A stretch of DNA of 64,000 bases from Flavobacterium agricola (GCF_025919725.1 NZ_CP081495.1:1240001-1304000); one strand, 5' to 3'; positions 26,235-35,250 are shown, numbered from the stretch's first letter. Translations and numbers: made by a program. Notes: a model not told the origin generated them from the sequence alone.

Positions 26235-27083
26235 ATGAAAACAGTTACAATTATAGGTTTAGGGTTAATAGGTGGTTCTTTTGCTTTAGGATTAAAAAGA
26301 ACTGGTTTAGCCGAAAAAATTATTGGGGTTGATACCAACCCAGAGCACTGCCAAGAAGCTTTAGCGCTTGGTATTGTAGATGAAATTAAGGAACTAAAAC
26401 CTGCCGTTTTACAAAGCGATTTGGTAATTTTAGCTATTCCGATTAATGCAGCACAAGTTGTGCTACCGCAAATATTAGATTATATTCCGTTAGAAACGTA
26501 TGTTATGGATATGGGATCTACCAAAGCAGGAATTTGTGCGGTGGTTAAAAACCACCCAAACAGAAAAAACTTTGTGGCTACCCACCCTATTGCCGGAACC
26601 GAAAATTCGGGGCCAAAAGCTGCATTTGCTGAATTATTTTTAAACAAAGTTTCTATTATTTGTGATGCGCATTTAAGCAGTGAAAAGGCAGTAAACTTGG
26701 TTCGTAAAATATACCAAAACTTATGGACTAATGTAATTACTATGAGCGCTGAAGCGCATGACGAACATATTGCTTACGTTTCGCATTTATCGCACATTAC
26801 ATCGTTTGCATTAGGCCAAACGGTTTTAGAGATTGAAAAAGATGAGAAAAATATTTTTGATATGGCCGGATCTGGATTTGAATCAACCGTAAGGTTAGCT
26901 AAAAGTTCGCCCGCTATGTGGACGCCAATTTTTATTCAGAACCGTGAAAACTTGCTTAAAGCGATTGACACGTACGAGAAACAAATTCAGAAAATGCGTG
27001 AAATGATAGAAAATTCGGAAGCCGAAAACATTTACGAATACCTATCTCAAGTTAACGATATTAGACGCATCTTAAACAAATAA
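26235..27083 (+). CDS. tyrA: prephenate dehydrogenase TyrA
   Basis: Oxidatively decarboxylates prephenate to 4-hydroxyphenylpyruvate, for tyrosine synthesis. The 282 residues have an NAD-binding GLGLIGGSFALGL at the N-terminus, then MDMGSTKAGI, THPIAGTENSGP and VSHLSHITSFAL, the substrate-binding helices. The start is set at MKTVTII because it opens the Rossmann fold and sits 53 bp past the promoter; the frame is open further upstream only through the promoter. There is no fused chorismate mutase or ACT domain. It is solitary, not in an aromatic operon. Confidence 0.93.
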   Translation: MKTVTIIGLGLIGGSFALGLKRTGLAEKIIGVDTNPEHCQEALALGIVDEIKELKPAVLQSDLVILAIPINAAQVVLPQILDYIPLETYVMDMGSTKAGICAVVKNHPNRKNFVATHPIAGTENSGPKAAFAELFLNKVSIICDAHLSSEKAVNLVRKIYQNLWTNVITMSAEAHDEHIAYVSHLSHITSFALGQTVLEIEKDEKNIFDMAGSGFESTVRLAKSSPAMWTPIFIQNRENLLKAIDTYEKQIQKMREMIENSEAENIYEYLSQVNDIRRILNK

Positions 27084-27114
27084 AAAAAATCGACCATATG
27101 GTCGATTTTTTTTA
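27083..27114. terminator. bidirectional terminator between tyrA and the desaturase
   Basis: A perfect dyad (TCGACCAT / ATGGTCGA) is bounded by A8 and T8. The convergent genes end at 27083 and 27119, so it serves both. Confidence 0.88.
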
Positions 27115-27118
27115 TTTG

Positions 27119-28165
27119 TTATATTTTAGAATCTTTATGAAAACGATTGGCTCTTTTAATAGAAGCTAAATCGTTAAAACGAACACCGCTTGCACGCATA
27201 ATTTGGTGTGCTTTTTTTCGGGTTAAATGCCTTACATAAAAAGTTTCGTTTACTACAAAATGATGAATGGCATGGGTCCAACCAAAAAAGAAACAGAAAA
27301 ATTGTAACGGAAAAGTCCACCAAACATTAATAACTTGTGTTTGTTCTACCACATTTCCTTTTTCTACATCGCCAAAATAATGCAAGTTTGATGTGACCAA
27401 ATGCAAACAAAACTGACGCAATAAGTTTGGAATTAAAATAATATAAATTAACGGACTTAAATACGTTAATAAGCTAGTTAACTGCTCTGGCAAGTAAATA
27501 CCTAAACCAAAATTAACATCTAAAAAGTTTAATATTAATTGAATAGAAAACAGATATAAAATAAGATGCGATACAATAGTAATCGGAATTAAACCAAAAA
27601 CACCAGCTTGTTTTATTTTATGTGCAACTTCTATTTTTAAATTGCCGTTTGCAACTTCTTGTTTTATATCGGCAAATAATTTACGCACGCGAATTAAATT
27701 ACCTAAAACCAAATCTGGAGTAAATAAAAAACGAATAATTCCCCATTTTTCTCCATTGGTTACTCCGCGTTCTTCAATATCATGCAACGTTCCTGAAAAA
27801 CGATGATGATGAAAATGCAACGTACGTCTAAACCACGGATTTAAAGTTAATGGTCGTAAAAGCCAAACAAACAAAAGCAACAAATTGTGTACAATTTTAT
27901 TGTTTTTAAAATACATATAATGTATTAAATCGTGCTCTAATTCGTGTAAAACGCCAAACAAAAAAGCATTAACCACAACCAACAACCAGGTTGACACCAT
28001 ATTGTTTAACCATAAAACACTAATGGTTGCACTAAAAATAACGGATAAAGCAAAAATGGAAAACCCAATGGCATTTTGGTGTTTTAAAATGGGATATTTG
28101 CTTCTAAAGTTTTTATAGGTTTGTGTAATTTCTTGTCTAATATAAGACGTCGTTTTTTGATACAT
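27119..28165 (-). CDS. membrane fatty-acid desaturase
   Basis: A 348-residue di-iron membrane enzyme with the three His boxes of the desaturase superfamily: HELEHD (about 89-94), HFHHHRFSG (about 131) and HAIHHFV (about 308). Four or so hydrophobic segments separate them. Specificity cannot be read from sequence. It may introduce double bonds in membrane lipids. A carotenoid ketolase is less likely, as the box spacing differs from CrtW. Single gene. Confidence 0.82.
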   Translation of the reverse strand: MYQKTTSYIRQEITQTYKNFRSKYPILKHQNAIGFSIFALSVIFSATISVLWLNNMVSTWLLVVVNAFLFGVLHELEHDLIHYMYFKNNKIVHNLLLLFVWLLRPLTLNPWFRRTLHFHHHRFSGTLHDIEERGVTNGEKWGIIRFLFTPDLVLGNLIRVRKLFADIKQEVANGNLKIEVAHKIKQAGVFGLIPITIVSHLILYLFSIQLILNFLDVNFGLGIYLPEQLTSLLTYLSPLIYIILIPNLLRQFCLHLVTSNLHYFGDVEKGNVVEQTQVINVWWTFPLQFFCFFFGWTHAIHHFVVNETFYVRHLTRKKAHQIMRASGVRFNDLASIKRANRFHKDSKI

Positions 28166-28390
28166 ACATAAACATTTGGTGTAACAAAGCTACTCGATAT
28201 TATCTGCCCAAAAAAACAAATTACATTATTTTAAAATCATTTAACATTATTAATGTAATAATTCAGAAAAAATATCTTAATCCTATAAAAAAAGAGTTAA
28301 TCAAGCCTTTAGTTCGCATTATTTTATATCATTTTTTATAAAAAACATACTATTTTAATGACTTTTTGGTTTATATTCAAAAATAGATTC

Positions 28391-29281
28391 ATGAGTTTTA
28401 AAAATATTACGGTTGCTGGCAGTGGCGTTTTGGGTTATCAAATAGCATTTCAAACCGCTTTTAAAGGTTTTAACGTTGTAGTTTACGATATAAACGATGC
28501 AGTTTTAGAACAAGCAAAAAGCAAGTTTAGCAACTTAAGCGCAGCTTATAAAAAAGACATTCATGCTACCGATAAGCAATTGGCCGAAACGCAAAGCAGA
28601 TTAACTTACTCATCTAACCTTAGTGAAGCTTTAGCAACTGCTGATTTGTTAATTGAAGCTATTCCGGAAAATCCGAAAATTAAAATTGATTTTTATCAAA
28701 ACGCCGGAAAAGTAGCACCCGAAAAAACAATTTTTGCAACCAATTCATCCACCTTACTACCTAGTCAGTTTGCTTCGTACACAGGCAGACCAGAAAAGTT
28801 TTTAGCCTTACATTTTGCAAATGAAATTTGGATTCATAATACGGCTGAAATTATGGGTCATTCGGGTACAGATCCAGAAGTTTTTAAAGCTGTAGTTGCA
28901 TTTGCTAAGCAAATTGGCATGATTACTTTACCCCTGCATAAAGAACAGCCCGGTTATATATTAAATACATTATTGGTTCCGTTGTTAGATGCAGCAACTT
29001 ATTTATTAGTTAATGACATTGCAGATTATAAAACCATTGATAAAACTTGGATGGCTGCAACAGGAGCTCCAGTTGGCCCATGTGGTATTTTAGATTTGGT
29101 TGGTATAACTACTGCATACAACATCAATTTAATGGCAGCAGCTAATAACCCGGAAAAAGAAAAAGTAGTTGCATTTTTAAAATCAAATTTTATTGATACC
29201 AACAAGTTGGGTATTAACACCGGACAAGGTTTTTATACCTATCCAAATCCTGAATTTGAAGACAAAGACTTTTTAAAATAA
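28391..29281 (+). CDS. 3-hydroxyacyl-CoA dehydrogenase (HBD type)
   Basis: A 296-residue NAD-dependent dehydrogenase with an N-terminal Rossmann motif (VAGSGVLGYQIA), then IEAIPENPKIK, FATNSSTLLPS and ALHFANEIW. The C-terminal dimerisation domain contains GPCGILDLVG. It resembles 3-hydroxybutyryl-CoA dehydrogenase. The usual HF-N-P motif reads HFANEIW, so the substrate pocket may differ. I start at MSFKNITVAG (28391) because it lines up with the fold; an earlier in-frame ATG at 28358 adds 11 unlikely residues. Confidence 0.88.
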   Translation: MSFKNITVAGSGVLGYQIAFQTAFKGFNVVVYDINDAVLEQAKSKFSNLSAAYKKDIHATDKQLAETQSRLTYSSNLSEALATADLLIEAIPENPKIKIDFYQNAGKVAPEKTIFATNSSTLLPSQFASYTGRPEKFLALHFANEIWIHNTAEIMGHSGTDPEVFKAVVAFAKQIGMITLPLHKEQPGYILNTLLVPLLDAATYLLVNDIADYKTIDKTWMAATGAPVGPCGILDLVGITTAYNINLMAAANNPEKEKVVAFLKSNFIDTNKLGINTGQGFYTYPNPEFEDKDFLK

Positions 29282-29308
29282 AAAAAACTCCTTAACGGAG
29301 TTTTTTTT
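29282..29308 (+). terminator. terminator after the 3-hydroxyacyl-CoA dehydrogenase
   Basis: A short stem ACTCC / GGAGT has a 5-nt loop, with A-run before and T8 after. Confidence 0.75.
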
Positions 29309-29516
29309 ATTTTAACTCTTTCATTAAGATAACTTTATAATAATTATAAGTTTTGGTTTCCTGTAGTTTTTTATTTTTGTTATATACCTTATAAAATTAG
29401 AACCCCAAATTTATATTCTAATTGAAATAAAGTTTTTAATAATGAAATAAAGCAAATTAAAACTTAAACCCCCGCCCTGTAAGTTTTATTTTGTTGTTTT
29501 AAATTGCCCTCATAAT

Positions 29517-30059
29517 ATGACAAAAAAAAGTAATGAAATTTTTGCTAACAAAAACAGCAAAGAAAAACGTAAAGAAATAGATTTTGTAAAAGGTTATTTT
29601 TTGTACGAAGATGGCCGTTGTTATAGCGAAAAATCGAATAAATTTTTATCAAAAGTTAGAACTAATGGTAAAACACCAAACAAATATTATTACATGTACG
29701 ATTTAACTCCGTACGGTGGTTGTTTGGTTTCTAGATTAGTAATGTATGTTTTTGGTGATCATGAATATACCAACTTTAAAGAAATGCCAAAGGTAATTCA
29801 GGTAGATGGCGATCCAGAAAATTCACACATTAGCAATTTAAAATTTGCTACACAAAGTGAAATTAATCTTATAAATAATATTAAACCTTCGCCTGTTTGC
29901 TATACCGACACCGGAACTATTAAAATAAAAGACAAAAAACTTGTTGTGAACATGTTGGCTCAAAATTTTACTTATAAAAAAATAGCTGCCGTTTTTGAAA
30001 CTTCAGAAATGTCGGTATATCGTTTTGTAAAAAGACATATAAAAGGCCAAACTGTATAA
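29517..30059 (+). CDS. degenerate HNH/NUMOD-like DNA-binding protein
   Basis: A 180-residue basic protein. Residues about 28-125 resemble phage-type HNH homing endonucleases (VSRLVMYVFG, then VDGDPENSHISNLKFAT). The position of the catalytic His in the usual NHIDGD block reads IQVDGD. The C-terminal part (about 140-175) is a helix-turn-helix: NMLAQNFTYKKIAAVFETSEMSVYRFV. It therefore looks like a former mobile endonuclease that keeps DNA-binding parts but lacks a catalytic residue. It stands alone, with 235 bp upstream and 76 bp downstream. A regulatory role is inference. Confidence 0.6.
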   Translation: MTKKSNEIFANKNSKEKRKEIDFVKGYFLYEDGRCYSEKSNKFLSKVRTNGKTPNKYYYMYDLTPYGGCLVSRLVMYVFGDHEYTNFKEMPKVIQVDGDPENSHISNLKFATQSEINLINNIKPSPVCYTDTGTIKIKDKKLVVNMLAQNFTYKKIAAVFETSEMSVYRFVKRHIKGQTV

Positions 30060-30135
30060 TTCTTTAAAGGGATAAGCTCGAATTACTTGTTTTTATAGTT
30101 AAAAAGAATGTACATTTAACTCAAAAACTATTGTG

Positions 30136-31386
30136 ATGCAAACGCAACCTTCTGCCCCGAATTTATGGACAAATAAAGAGTTTATCCCTTTCGTATTTCT
30201 ACGCTTTTCTTTAATTTTTGCACTTTTTATACAAAGTACTTCTGTTGCTTACGAAATTTTTAGAGTAACCCAACAAGAAATTTATTTGGGCTTAATTGGC
30301 CTTTTTGAATTTGTTCCTATTTTATTCACGGCATTTTACGCCGGTCAATTGGTTGACAAATTAGATAAACGAAAAATTTTAGTAATCTGCATTAGCTGTT
30401 TTATGGCAACATCGTTTATTTTAATGTACGTTAATTTAGAATCTGTTAAAAACTCAGTTAGCACAACTACCTATTTAAGCATATGTTATTTTGCGTTTTT
30501 TATGTTAGGTTTAACTCGTGCGTTTAGTGGTCCTTCTTTATTTGCCTTATTATCATTGGTTGTAAAAAAAGAAAATTATACCAAAGCCATTCCTATTTCA
30601 TCTTCTGCCTTTATGATTGGTTCTGTTTTGGGTCCATTAGCTGGTGGAGTAATATTAGCACAATTTGGTATAGAAATTACATTGATGACCGCATTTGCGA
30701 TTATGTGCGTTTCTATGGTAATGATATTATTAATTGCTCCTAAACCACCAGATAATACCGAAGCTGATTTAACCGAATCACCCATGAAGCGAATAAAAGA
30801 AGGGTTAAAATTTATTTGGGCAACGCCTATTATATTAGCGGTTTTAAGTTTAGATATGTTAGCGGTATTTTTTGGCGGTGCCGAATCATTATTACCTGCT
30901 TTTGTAGAAAAAGTTTTAAATCAAGGACCCGAAACTTTTGGTTTTTTACGTTCGGCTCACGGAATTGGATCATTAATTATGATGATTTGCTTATCAGCTC
31001 TTCCGTTATTAAATGGTAACGTTGGCCCTAAGTTATTAGGTGCTGTTGCGTTATTTGGTGTTTGCATTATTTGTTTTGGCCTTACCCGCAACGTTTATCT
31101 TTGTTTTGCAATTTTAATGTTGGGCGGTGCATTTGATGCCGTTTCAATGGTTATCAGACAAAGTATTTTACAAATTAAAACTCCAGAAAAATTAAAAGGG
31201 CGCGTTTCGTCTGTAAACTCAATTTTTGTTAGTTCATCTAACGAATTAGGCGCTTTAGAAAGCGGTATTGCAGCAACATTTTTAGGTTTGGTACCAGCCA
31301 TTGTTTTTGGTGGAACTATGACCATTTTAACCGTAATTATTATTGCCGTAGTAATTAAACCTATCAGAAATGTAGAATTAAAGTAA
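30136..31386 (+). CDS. MFS transporter (EntS/MFS_3-like exporter)
   Basis: A 416-residue 12-segment transporter of the drug/siderophore exporter branch: FYAGQLVDKLDKRKIL loop, GLTRAFSGPSLFALLS, and QSILQIKTPEKLKGRVSSVNSIF near segment 10, typical of EntS-like proteins. The start is the ATG at 30136; the preceding GTG is in frame but unnecessary. It is followed 6 nt later by a secreted carboxypeptidase-regulatory-like protein. The substrate is unknown. Confidence 0.86.
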   Translation: MQTQPSAPNLWTNKEFIPFVFLRFSLIFALFIQSTSVAYEIFRVTQQEIYLGLIGLFEFVPILFTAFYAGQLVDKLDKRKILVICISCFMATSFILMYVNLESVKNSVSTTTYLSICYFAFFMLGLTRAFSGPSLFALLSLVVKKENYTKAIPISSSAFMIGSVLGPLAGGVILAQFGIEITLMTAFAIMCVSMVMILLIAPKPPDNTEADLTESPMKRIKEGLKFIWATPIILAVLSLDMLAVFFGGAESLLPAFVEKVLNQGPETFGFLRSAHGIGSLIMMICLSALPLLNGNVGPKLLGAVALFGVCIICFGLTRNVYLCFAILMLGGAFDAVSMVIRQSILQIKTPEKLKGRVSSVNSIFVSSSNELGALESGIAATFLGLVPAIVFGGTMTILTVIIIAVVIKPIRNVELK

Positions 31387-31392
31387 CTATTT

Positions 31393-32097
31393 ATGATTCG
31401 ATTTTTATTCATCACCTTATTAATAACACAGCTAACTTGGGCTCAAAAACCAAGCACGGTTTCTGGAATTGTGGTAGATAACGGCTTATTACTTAAAAAA
31501 GTTGAAGTTGTAAACCTATCTAACAAAAGCAACACGACTACAAATAGTAAAGGTTTTTTTAGCATTGAAGCACAACCAAATGATACGTTAGTTTTTCATC
31601 TAACGAAGTACGAAGCACAAAAGTTTATTGTTGAAGAATTAGATTTAGCGCCGAATGTTGTAGAAATAATTCTTGATCAAAAAGCAACAGAATTAGATGA
31701 AGTTGTGGTACATAAAAATCAAAACAAAAGTTCAAGAAAAGAAATACAAGCTATTATTGATAAGCAATATGTTGATGATTTACAATCGTCGCCCAAAAAC
31801 AGATTGGTTTACAATGGTAGTATAGAAAATGGCGTTGATTTATCGCGTATTGGTAAAGAAATATTTAATCTTTTTAAATCAACCAAAAAACAACCTCAAA
31901 TTTCATTTAGAAGTTTTGTTTTTAAACATTGTGATAAATATTTTTTTAGAGATCAATTAAAGTTAGAAGAAGATCAGGTGCTCGATTTTATTGCTTTTTG
32001 TGAAACCGATCCGAATATAAATGCCGTAATAGCGAAAGATAATGTTTTTGATTTGATGGATTTTTTAACCTCAAAAAAACAAGCCTTTACAGAATAA
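31393..32097 (+). CDS. secreted carboxypeptidase-regulatory-like (beta-sandwich) protein
   Basis: A 234-residue protein with signal peptide MIRFLFITLLITQLTWAQ. One CarboxypepD_reg-like (TonB-receptor plug-associated) Ig fold covers about 24-110: VSGIVVDNGLLLKKVEVVN … NSKGFFSIEAQPNDTLVF. The helical tail from about 115 has no known domain. Stand-alone proteins of this form are common in Flavobacteriaceae and of unknown role. It is probably co-transcribed with the MFS gene and is followed by a terminator. Confidence 0.8.
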   Translation: MIRFLFITLLITQLTWAQKPSTVSGIVVDNGLLLKKVEVVNLSNKSNTTTNSKGFFSIEAQPNDTLVFHLTKYEAQKFIVEELDLAPNVVEIILDQKATELDEVVVHKNQNKSSRKEIQAIIDKQYVDDLQSSPKNRLVYNGSIENGVDLSRIGKEIFNLFKSTKKQPQISFRSFVFKHCDKYFFRDQLKLEEDQVLDFIAFCETDPNINAVIAKDNVFDLMDFLTSKKQAFTE

Positions 32098-32110
32098 TAT
32101 ATAGCCCAAT

Positions 32111-32141
32111 AAATAACCGTTTTTAACGGTTATTTTTTTTT
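32111..32141 (+). terminator. terminator after the MFS/beta-sandwich pair
   Basis: A 9-bp stem ATAACCGTT / AACGGTTAT with a TTT loop is followed by T8. Confidence 0.85.
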
Positions 32142-32203
32142 GCATACTAAAAATATCAGATTTAGGTTATATTAATAAAACAGATCATCTTATAAAAACT
32201 ACT

Positions 32204-32512
32204 ATGGCAAATAAAAAAAACACGGATAAACAAAAGTACGAGCAACAAAACGAGCAATTAAGAGAAATGGATTATGCACCAAATGAAGATATTTTTGCTC
32301 ATGAAAAGCACATTCGTTTAGATGAAAATGGAGAACCTGTTTATGATGAGAATTTAGACGATTACGACATGGAAATGGGCTTAGATGTACCTGGATCGGA
32401 TTACGACAATCAGCAAGAAGAAATAGGTTCTGAAGATGAAGAAAACAACTATTGGAGCATCAGTGATAACGAAGACGATCACGAAGAAATAAATGAAGAT
32501 TTAGTAGAATAA
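32204..32512 (+). CDS. small, highly acidic cytosolic protein of unknown function
   Basis: A 102-residue protein. The N-terminal 20 residues are basic and the rest is dominated by Asp, Glu, Asn and Tyr, ending ISDNEDDHEEINEDLVE. There is no signal peptide or recognised domain. It is predicted to be largely disordered. It has its own terminator. Similar acidic small proteins are annotated as hypothetical in flavobacteria. Confidence 0.65.
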   Translation: MANKKNTDKQKYEQQNEQLREMDYAPNEDIFAHEKHIRLDENGEPVYDENLDDYDMEMGLDVPGSDYDNQQEEIGSEDEENNYWSISDNEDDHEEINEDLVE

Positions 32513-32514
32513 AA

Positions 32515-32545
32515 AAATCCCATCTAAAATTTAGATGGGATTTTT
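32515..32545. terminator. two-sided terminator between the acidic protein and the tRNAs
   Basis: An 11-bp stem (ATCCCATCTAA / TTAGATGGGAT) is bounded by A7 and T5. It can end both the plus-strand gene and the minus-strand tRNA unit. Confidence 0.85.
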
Positions 32546-32549
32546 ACCG

Positions 32550-32623
32550 TAGCGAAGACGGGAGTTGAACCCGTGACCTCAGGGTTATGAATCCTGCGCT
32601 CTAACCAACTGAGCTACCTCGCC
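32550..32623 (-). tRNA. tRNA-Met (CAT), elongator
   Basis: A 74-nt cloverleaf. Acceptor GGCGAGG pairs with CTTCGCT (two G-U). The anticodon loop TTCATAA gives CAT, and the D-arm is AGCTCAGTTGGTTAGAGC. G1 pairing at position 72 argues against initiator tRNA. The base of the anticodon stem next to the loop is an A·C mismatch. No CCA is encoded. Confidence 0.92.
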
Positions 32624-32642
32624 ATTAAAAACTTATGTTTTG

Positions 32643-32727
32643 CGGAGAAAGAGGGATTCGAACCCCCGGACCTGTTACAGTCAACAGTTTTCAAGACTGC
32701 CGCAATCGACCACTCTGCCATTTCTCC
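32643..32727 (-). tRNA. tRNA-Ser (TGA), copy 2
   Basis: An 85-nt class II tRNA with a long variable arm. The acceptor is GGAGAAA, the anticodon loop CTTGAAA gives TGA, and the discriminator is G. It is identical to the copy at 32796. Confidence 0.94.
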
Positions 32728-32795
32728 TTGGTCTTACTTGTTAAAAACAAGTTGTTTCAATAAATTTTAATTTTGCCGTTATGACTTTTTCCTTG

Positions 32796-32880
32796 CGGAG
32801 AAAGAGGGATTCGAACCCCCGGACCTGTTACAGTCAACAGTTTTCAAGACTGCCGCAATCGACCACTCTGCCATTTCTCC
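32796..32880 (-). tRNA. tRNA-Ser (TGA), copy 1
   Basis: Identical 85-nt tRNA, starting 153 bp upstream in transcript order. Spacers differ, unlike the tRNA-Arg array. It lies directly after the promoter at 32926-32955. Confidence 0.94.
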
Positions 32881-32925
32881 AATACTTTGCAATCTTTCTG
32901 TGTATTTACTTACGTATTGCGAGTG

Positions 32926-32955
32926 CAAATATAGAACGTTTTTCTTGTTTTACAA
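32926..32955 (-). promoter_or_regulatory. promoter of the Ser-Ser-Met tRNA unit
   Basis: On the minus strand, TTG (32953-32955), a 19-bp spacer and TATATTTG (32926-32933) are the same architecture as the other tRNA promoters here. Confidence 0.8.
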
Positions 32956-33078
32956 GGCTTCGCAAAGTTTTTTTTATACTTTTTTTACGTTTATTTTTTA
33001 ATTAACTGATAGCCAATATTTAGGGCGTATAATATTTTTTATCTTTTTTTTAAATCTGGAATAAAAATAAAGTAAAAT

Positions 33079-34557
33079 CTATTTTTTATCGTCTTCCTGC
33101 CATTCGGTAGTGTTTTTAATTCCTAATTTTTCTGGATTAAAAACGGGATTAATTCCTTGTGATCTTTGTTCTTGATAATCTTTTAAGGCTATAAGCGCTG
33201 GTTTACGCAATAATAAAATAGCAATAATGTTTAACCATGCCATAACACCTACTCCAATATCTCCTATTTTCCATGCACTTCCGCCGTCAGATACTGCTCC
33301 GTAAATTACACTGGCTAAAAAAGCAAAACGCATGGTCCATAACAAATACACATTTTTTTTATATTTTGATAAGTAGTAATAGTTAGATTCTGCAATAAAA
33401 TAATAAGCCATTGCGGTTGTAAAAGCGAAAAGAAATAAGGCAATAGCAATAAATTCGCTTCCTATTGTAGGAAAATAAACCGAAACAGCATGTTGGGTAT
33501 AAGCTGCCCCTGCTTGCACTCCTGGTAAATATTCAACTAAATAAGTAGAATCGCTTTCGGTACTATTTACAGAATCGACTACATTATATTTTTGGGTAAA
33601 TAAAATAATAAATGCCGTTGCAGAACAAACAAATAACGTATCAATATAAACCGAGAAAGATTGTACCAAACCTTGCTTTACAGGATGTGTAGTTGCTGCT
33701 GCTGCTGCTGCGTGAGGAGCAGTTCCTTGCCCGGCTTCGTTAGAATAAATACCACGTTTTACTCCCCATGAAATGGCACTTCCTACAATTGCACCAAAAG
33801 TTGCATCAAAAGATAATGCTGAACTAATAATCAATTTAAAAACCTTAGGTACATCTCCTATATTCAAAACAATAATTACTACAGCCATTAAAATATAGGC
33901 ACCTGCCATAAAAGGAACCACAATTTCAGAAACGCGTCCAATACGTTTGGCGCCTCCAAAAACAACCAAAGCCAATAAACCGGCAACTAAAACCCCAGTG
34001 TTTAAATGTTCAATATGAAATGCATTGTACAAACCATCGGCAATACTATTACTTTGTACACCAGGTAAAAATAACAAGCATCCAACAATAGTTACAATTG
34101 CAAAAATCCACGCAAACCATTTTTTATCTAATCCTTTTTCTATGTAATATGCGGGACCACCACGGTATTCTCCTTCTACATTCACTTTATAAATCTGTCC
34201 TAAAGTTGCTTCTATAAAGGCTGTAGAAGCTCCTAAAAAAGCAATCATCCACATCCAAAATACAGCTCCAGGCCCACCCATAGCAATGGCTGTAGCAACC
34301 CCTGCAATATTACCTGTTCCTACCCGACCCGCAATTGCAATAGAAAAGGCTTGAAACGGAGAAACACCTTTATCATTAGATCCTTCGGTAAACAAAAGTT
34401 TAACCATGTCTTTTAAATAACGTACTTGTAAAAACTTAGTAACAAAACTAAAGTACAAGCCCGTACCAATACACAGAACGATAAAAACGTCTGACCAAAT
34501 AATAGCATTTAAAAAATCTACAAATTGAGAGAAACCTGAAACGGAAGAAGTATTCAT
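33079..34557 (-). CDS. sodium:alanine symporter (AGCS family)
   Basis: A 492-residue secondary transporter that imports alanine or glycine with Na+. It has about ten or eleven membrane segments and AGCS landmarks: GRVGTGNIAGVATAIAMGGPGAVFWMW, the GGPAYYIEKGL loop, and the NEAGQGTAPHAAAAA block. Length is typical of Bacteroidota members (AlsT-like). Single gene. Confidence 0.92.
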   Translation of the reverse strand: MNTSSVSGFSQFVDFLNAIIWSDVFIVLCIGTGLYFSFVTKFLQVRYLKDMVKLLFTEGSNDKGVSPFQAFSIAIAGRVGTGNIAGVATAIAMGGPGAVFWMWMIAFLGASTAFIEATLGQIYKVNVEGEYRGGPAYYIEKGLDKKWFAWIFAIVTIVGCLLFLPGVQSNSIADGLYNAFHIEHLNTGVLVAGLLALVVFGGAKRIGRVSEIVVPFMAGAYILMAVVIIVLNIGDVPKVFKLIISSALSFDATFGAIVGSAISWGVKRGIYSNEAGQGTAPHAAAAAATTHPVKQGLVQSFSVYIDTLFVCSATAFIILFTQKYNVVDSVNSTESDSTYLVEYLPGVQAGAAYTQHAVSVYFPTIGSEFIAIALFLFAFTTAMAYYFIAESNYYYLSKYKKNVYLLWTMRFAFLASVIYGAVSDGGSAWKIGDIGVGVMAWLNIIAILLLRKPALIALKDYQEQRSQGINPVFNPEKLGIKNTTEWQEDDKK

Positions 34558-34720
34558 TAAAAAGTTAGTAAAGGTTAGTTTCTCAAATATAAATAATTTG
34601 TTAAATTATAGTACTTATTTTGTAAGTTAAATTGTAATGTCTTATTCGTACAACTAAAAGTTACATTAATATAAGTAGTCATTTGTATAATTTATCCTAA
34701 ATTTGTAAAAAATAAAAATT

Positions 34721-35071
34721 ATGTCTTTTTTATCAAAAGTAATAAGCGGGTGTTGTCCGAATTGTGAACAAGAAAAAATGTTTAAAACTAACGGAAATCC
34801 TTTTATATTAAAGATGCCGGTAATGAACAAAAGTTGTTCGAAATGTGGTTATGTTTACGAAAGAGAAACGGGCTTTTTTTTCGGAGCTATGTATATTAGC
34901 TATGGCTTAACTTGTGCCGAAATGATTGCAGTTTTTGTTTTGGGCTTATTATTCAACATAAGCTTCATGAATATGTTTATTATCATTCTATTTATAGCTT
35001 TTGCACTTTCAACAATAAACTACAAATTAGCGCGAATTATATGGTTGAATATTTTTTACAAAAAAATGTAA
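34721..35071 (+). CDS. DUF983 membrane protein with zinc-ribbon-like Cys pairs
   Basis: A 116-residue protein. Cys pairs CPNC (12-15) and CSKCG (near 39-43) form a probable zinc ribbon, followed by two membrane segments (about 58-80 and 83-103). This is the DUF983 arrangement; function unknown. A TAAATTTG -7 element lies at 34698-34705, only 15 nt before the start codon. Confidence 0.85.
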   Translation: MSFLSKVISGCCPNCEQEKMFKTNGNPFILKMPVMNKSCSKCGYVYERETGFFFGAMYISYGLTCAEMIAVFVLGLLFNISFMNMFIIILFIAFALSTINYKLARIIWLNIFYKKM

Positions 35072-35078
35072 GAAATCT

Positions 35079-35108
35079 TTGCGTATTTTAAAACTAACCG
35101 TATATTTG
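35079..35108 (+). promoter_or_regulatory. promoter of tRNA-Trp
   Basis: TTG (35079-35081), a 19-bp spacer and TATATTTG (35101-35108) lie just before tRNA-Trp. The start site would be about 8 nt before the mature tRNA. Confidence 0.85.
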
Positions 35109-35121
35109 CATCACATTTGAA

Positions 35122-35192
35122 ACGGGTGTAGTTCAAGGGTAGAATAGCGGTCTCCAAAACCGTTGATGGGGGTTCGAATCCCTCCACCCGTG
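35122..35192 (+). tRNA. tRNA-Trp (CCA)
   Basis: A 71-nt cloverleaf. Acceptor ACGGGTG pairs fully with CACCCGT, the anticodon loop CTCCAAA gives CCA, and the discriminator is G. It has its own promoter and terminator. Confidence 0.95.
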
Positions 35193-35194
35193 CA

Positions 35195-35226
35195 AAAAAA
35201 AGCAACTCATTGAGTTGCTTTTTTTT
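35195..35226 (+). terminator. terminator of tRNA-Trp
   Basis: AGCAACTC…GAGTTGCT hairpin (35201-35219) with A8 before and T8 after. It also lies downstream of the converging 1225-aa gene. Confidence 0.8.
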
Positions 35227-35250
35227 ATGCTCTATTTTTAGTATTTTATC

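Noticed and set aside
27119..28165. Desaturase as a carotenoid ketolase (CrtW) extending the pathway to astaxanthin
   Set aside because: His-box spacing and flanking residues fit membrane acyl desaturases better, and it is 22 kb from the crt cluster.
32781..33005. 74-codon plus-strand frame over the second tRNA-Ser
   Set aside because: Most of it is antisense to the tRNA gene and its promoter; no protein features.
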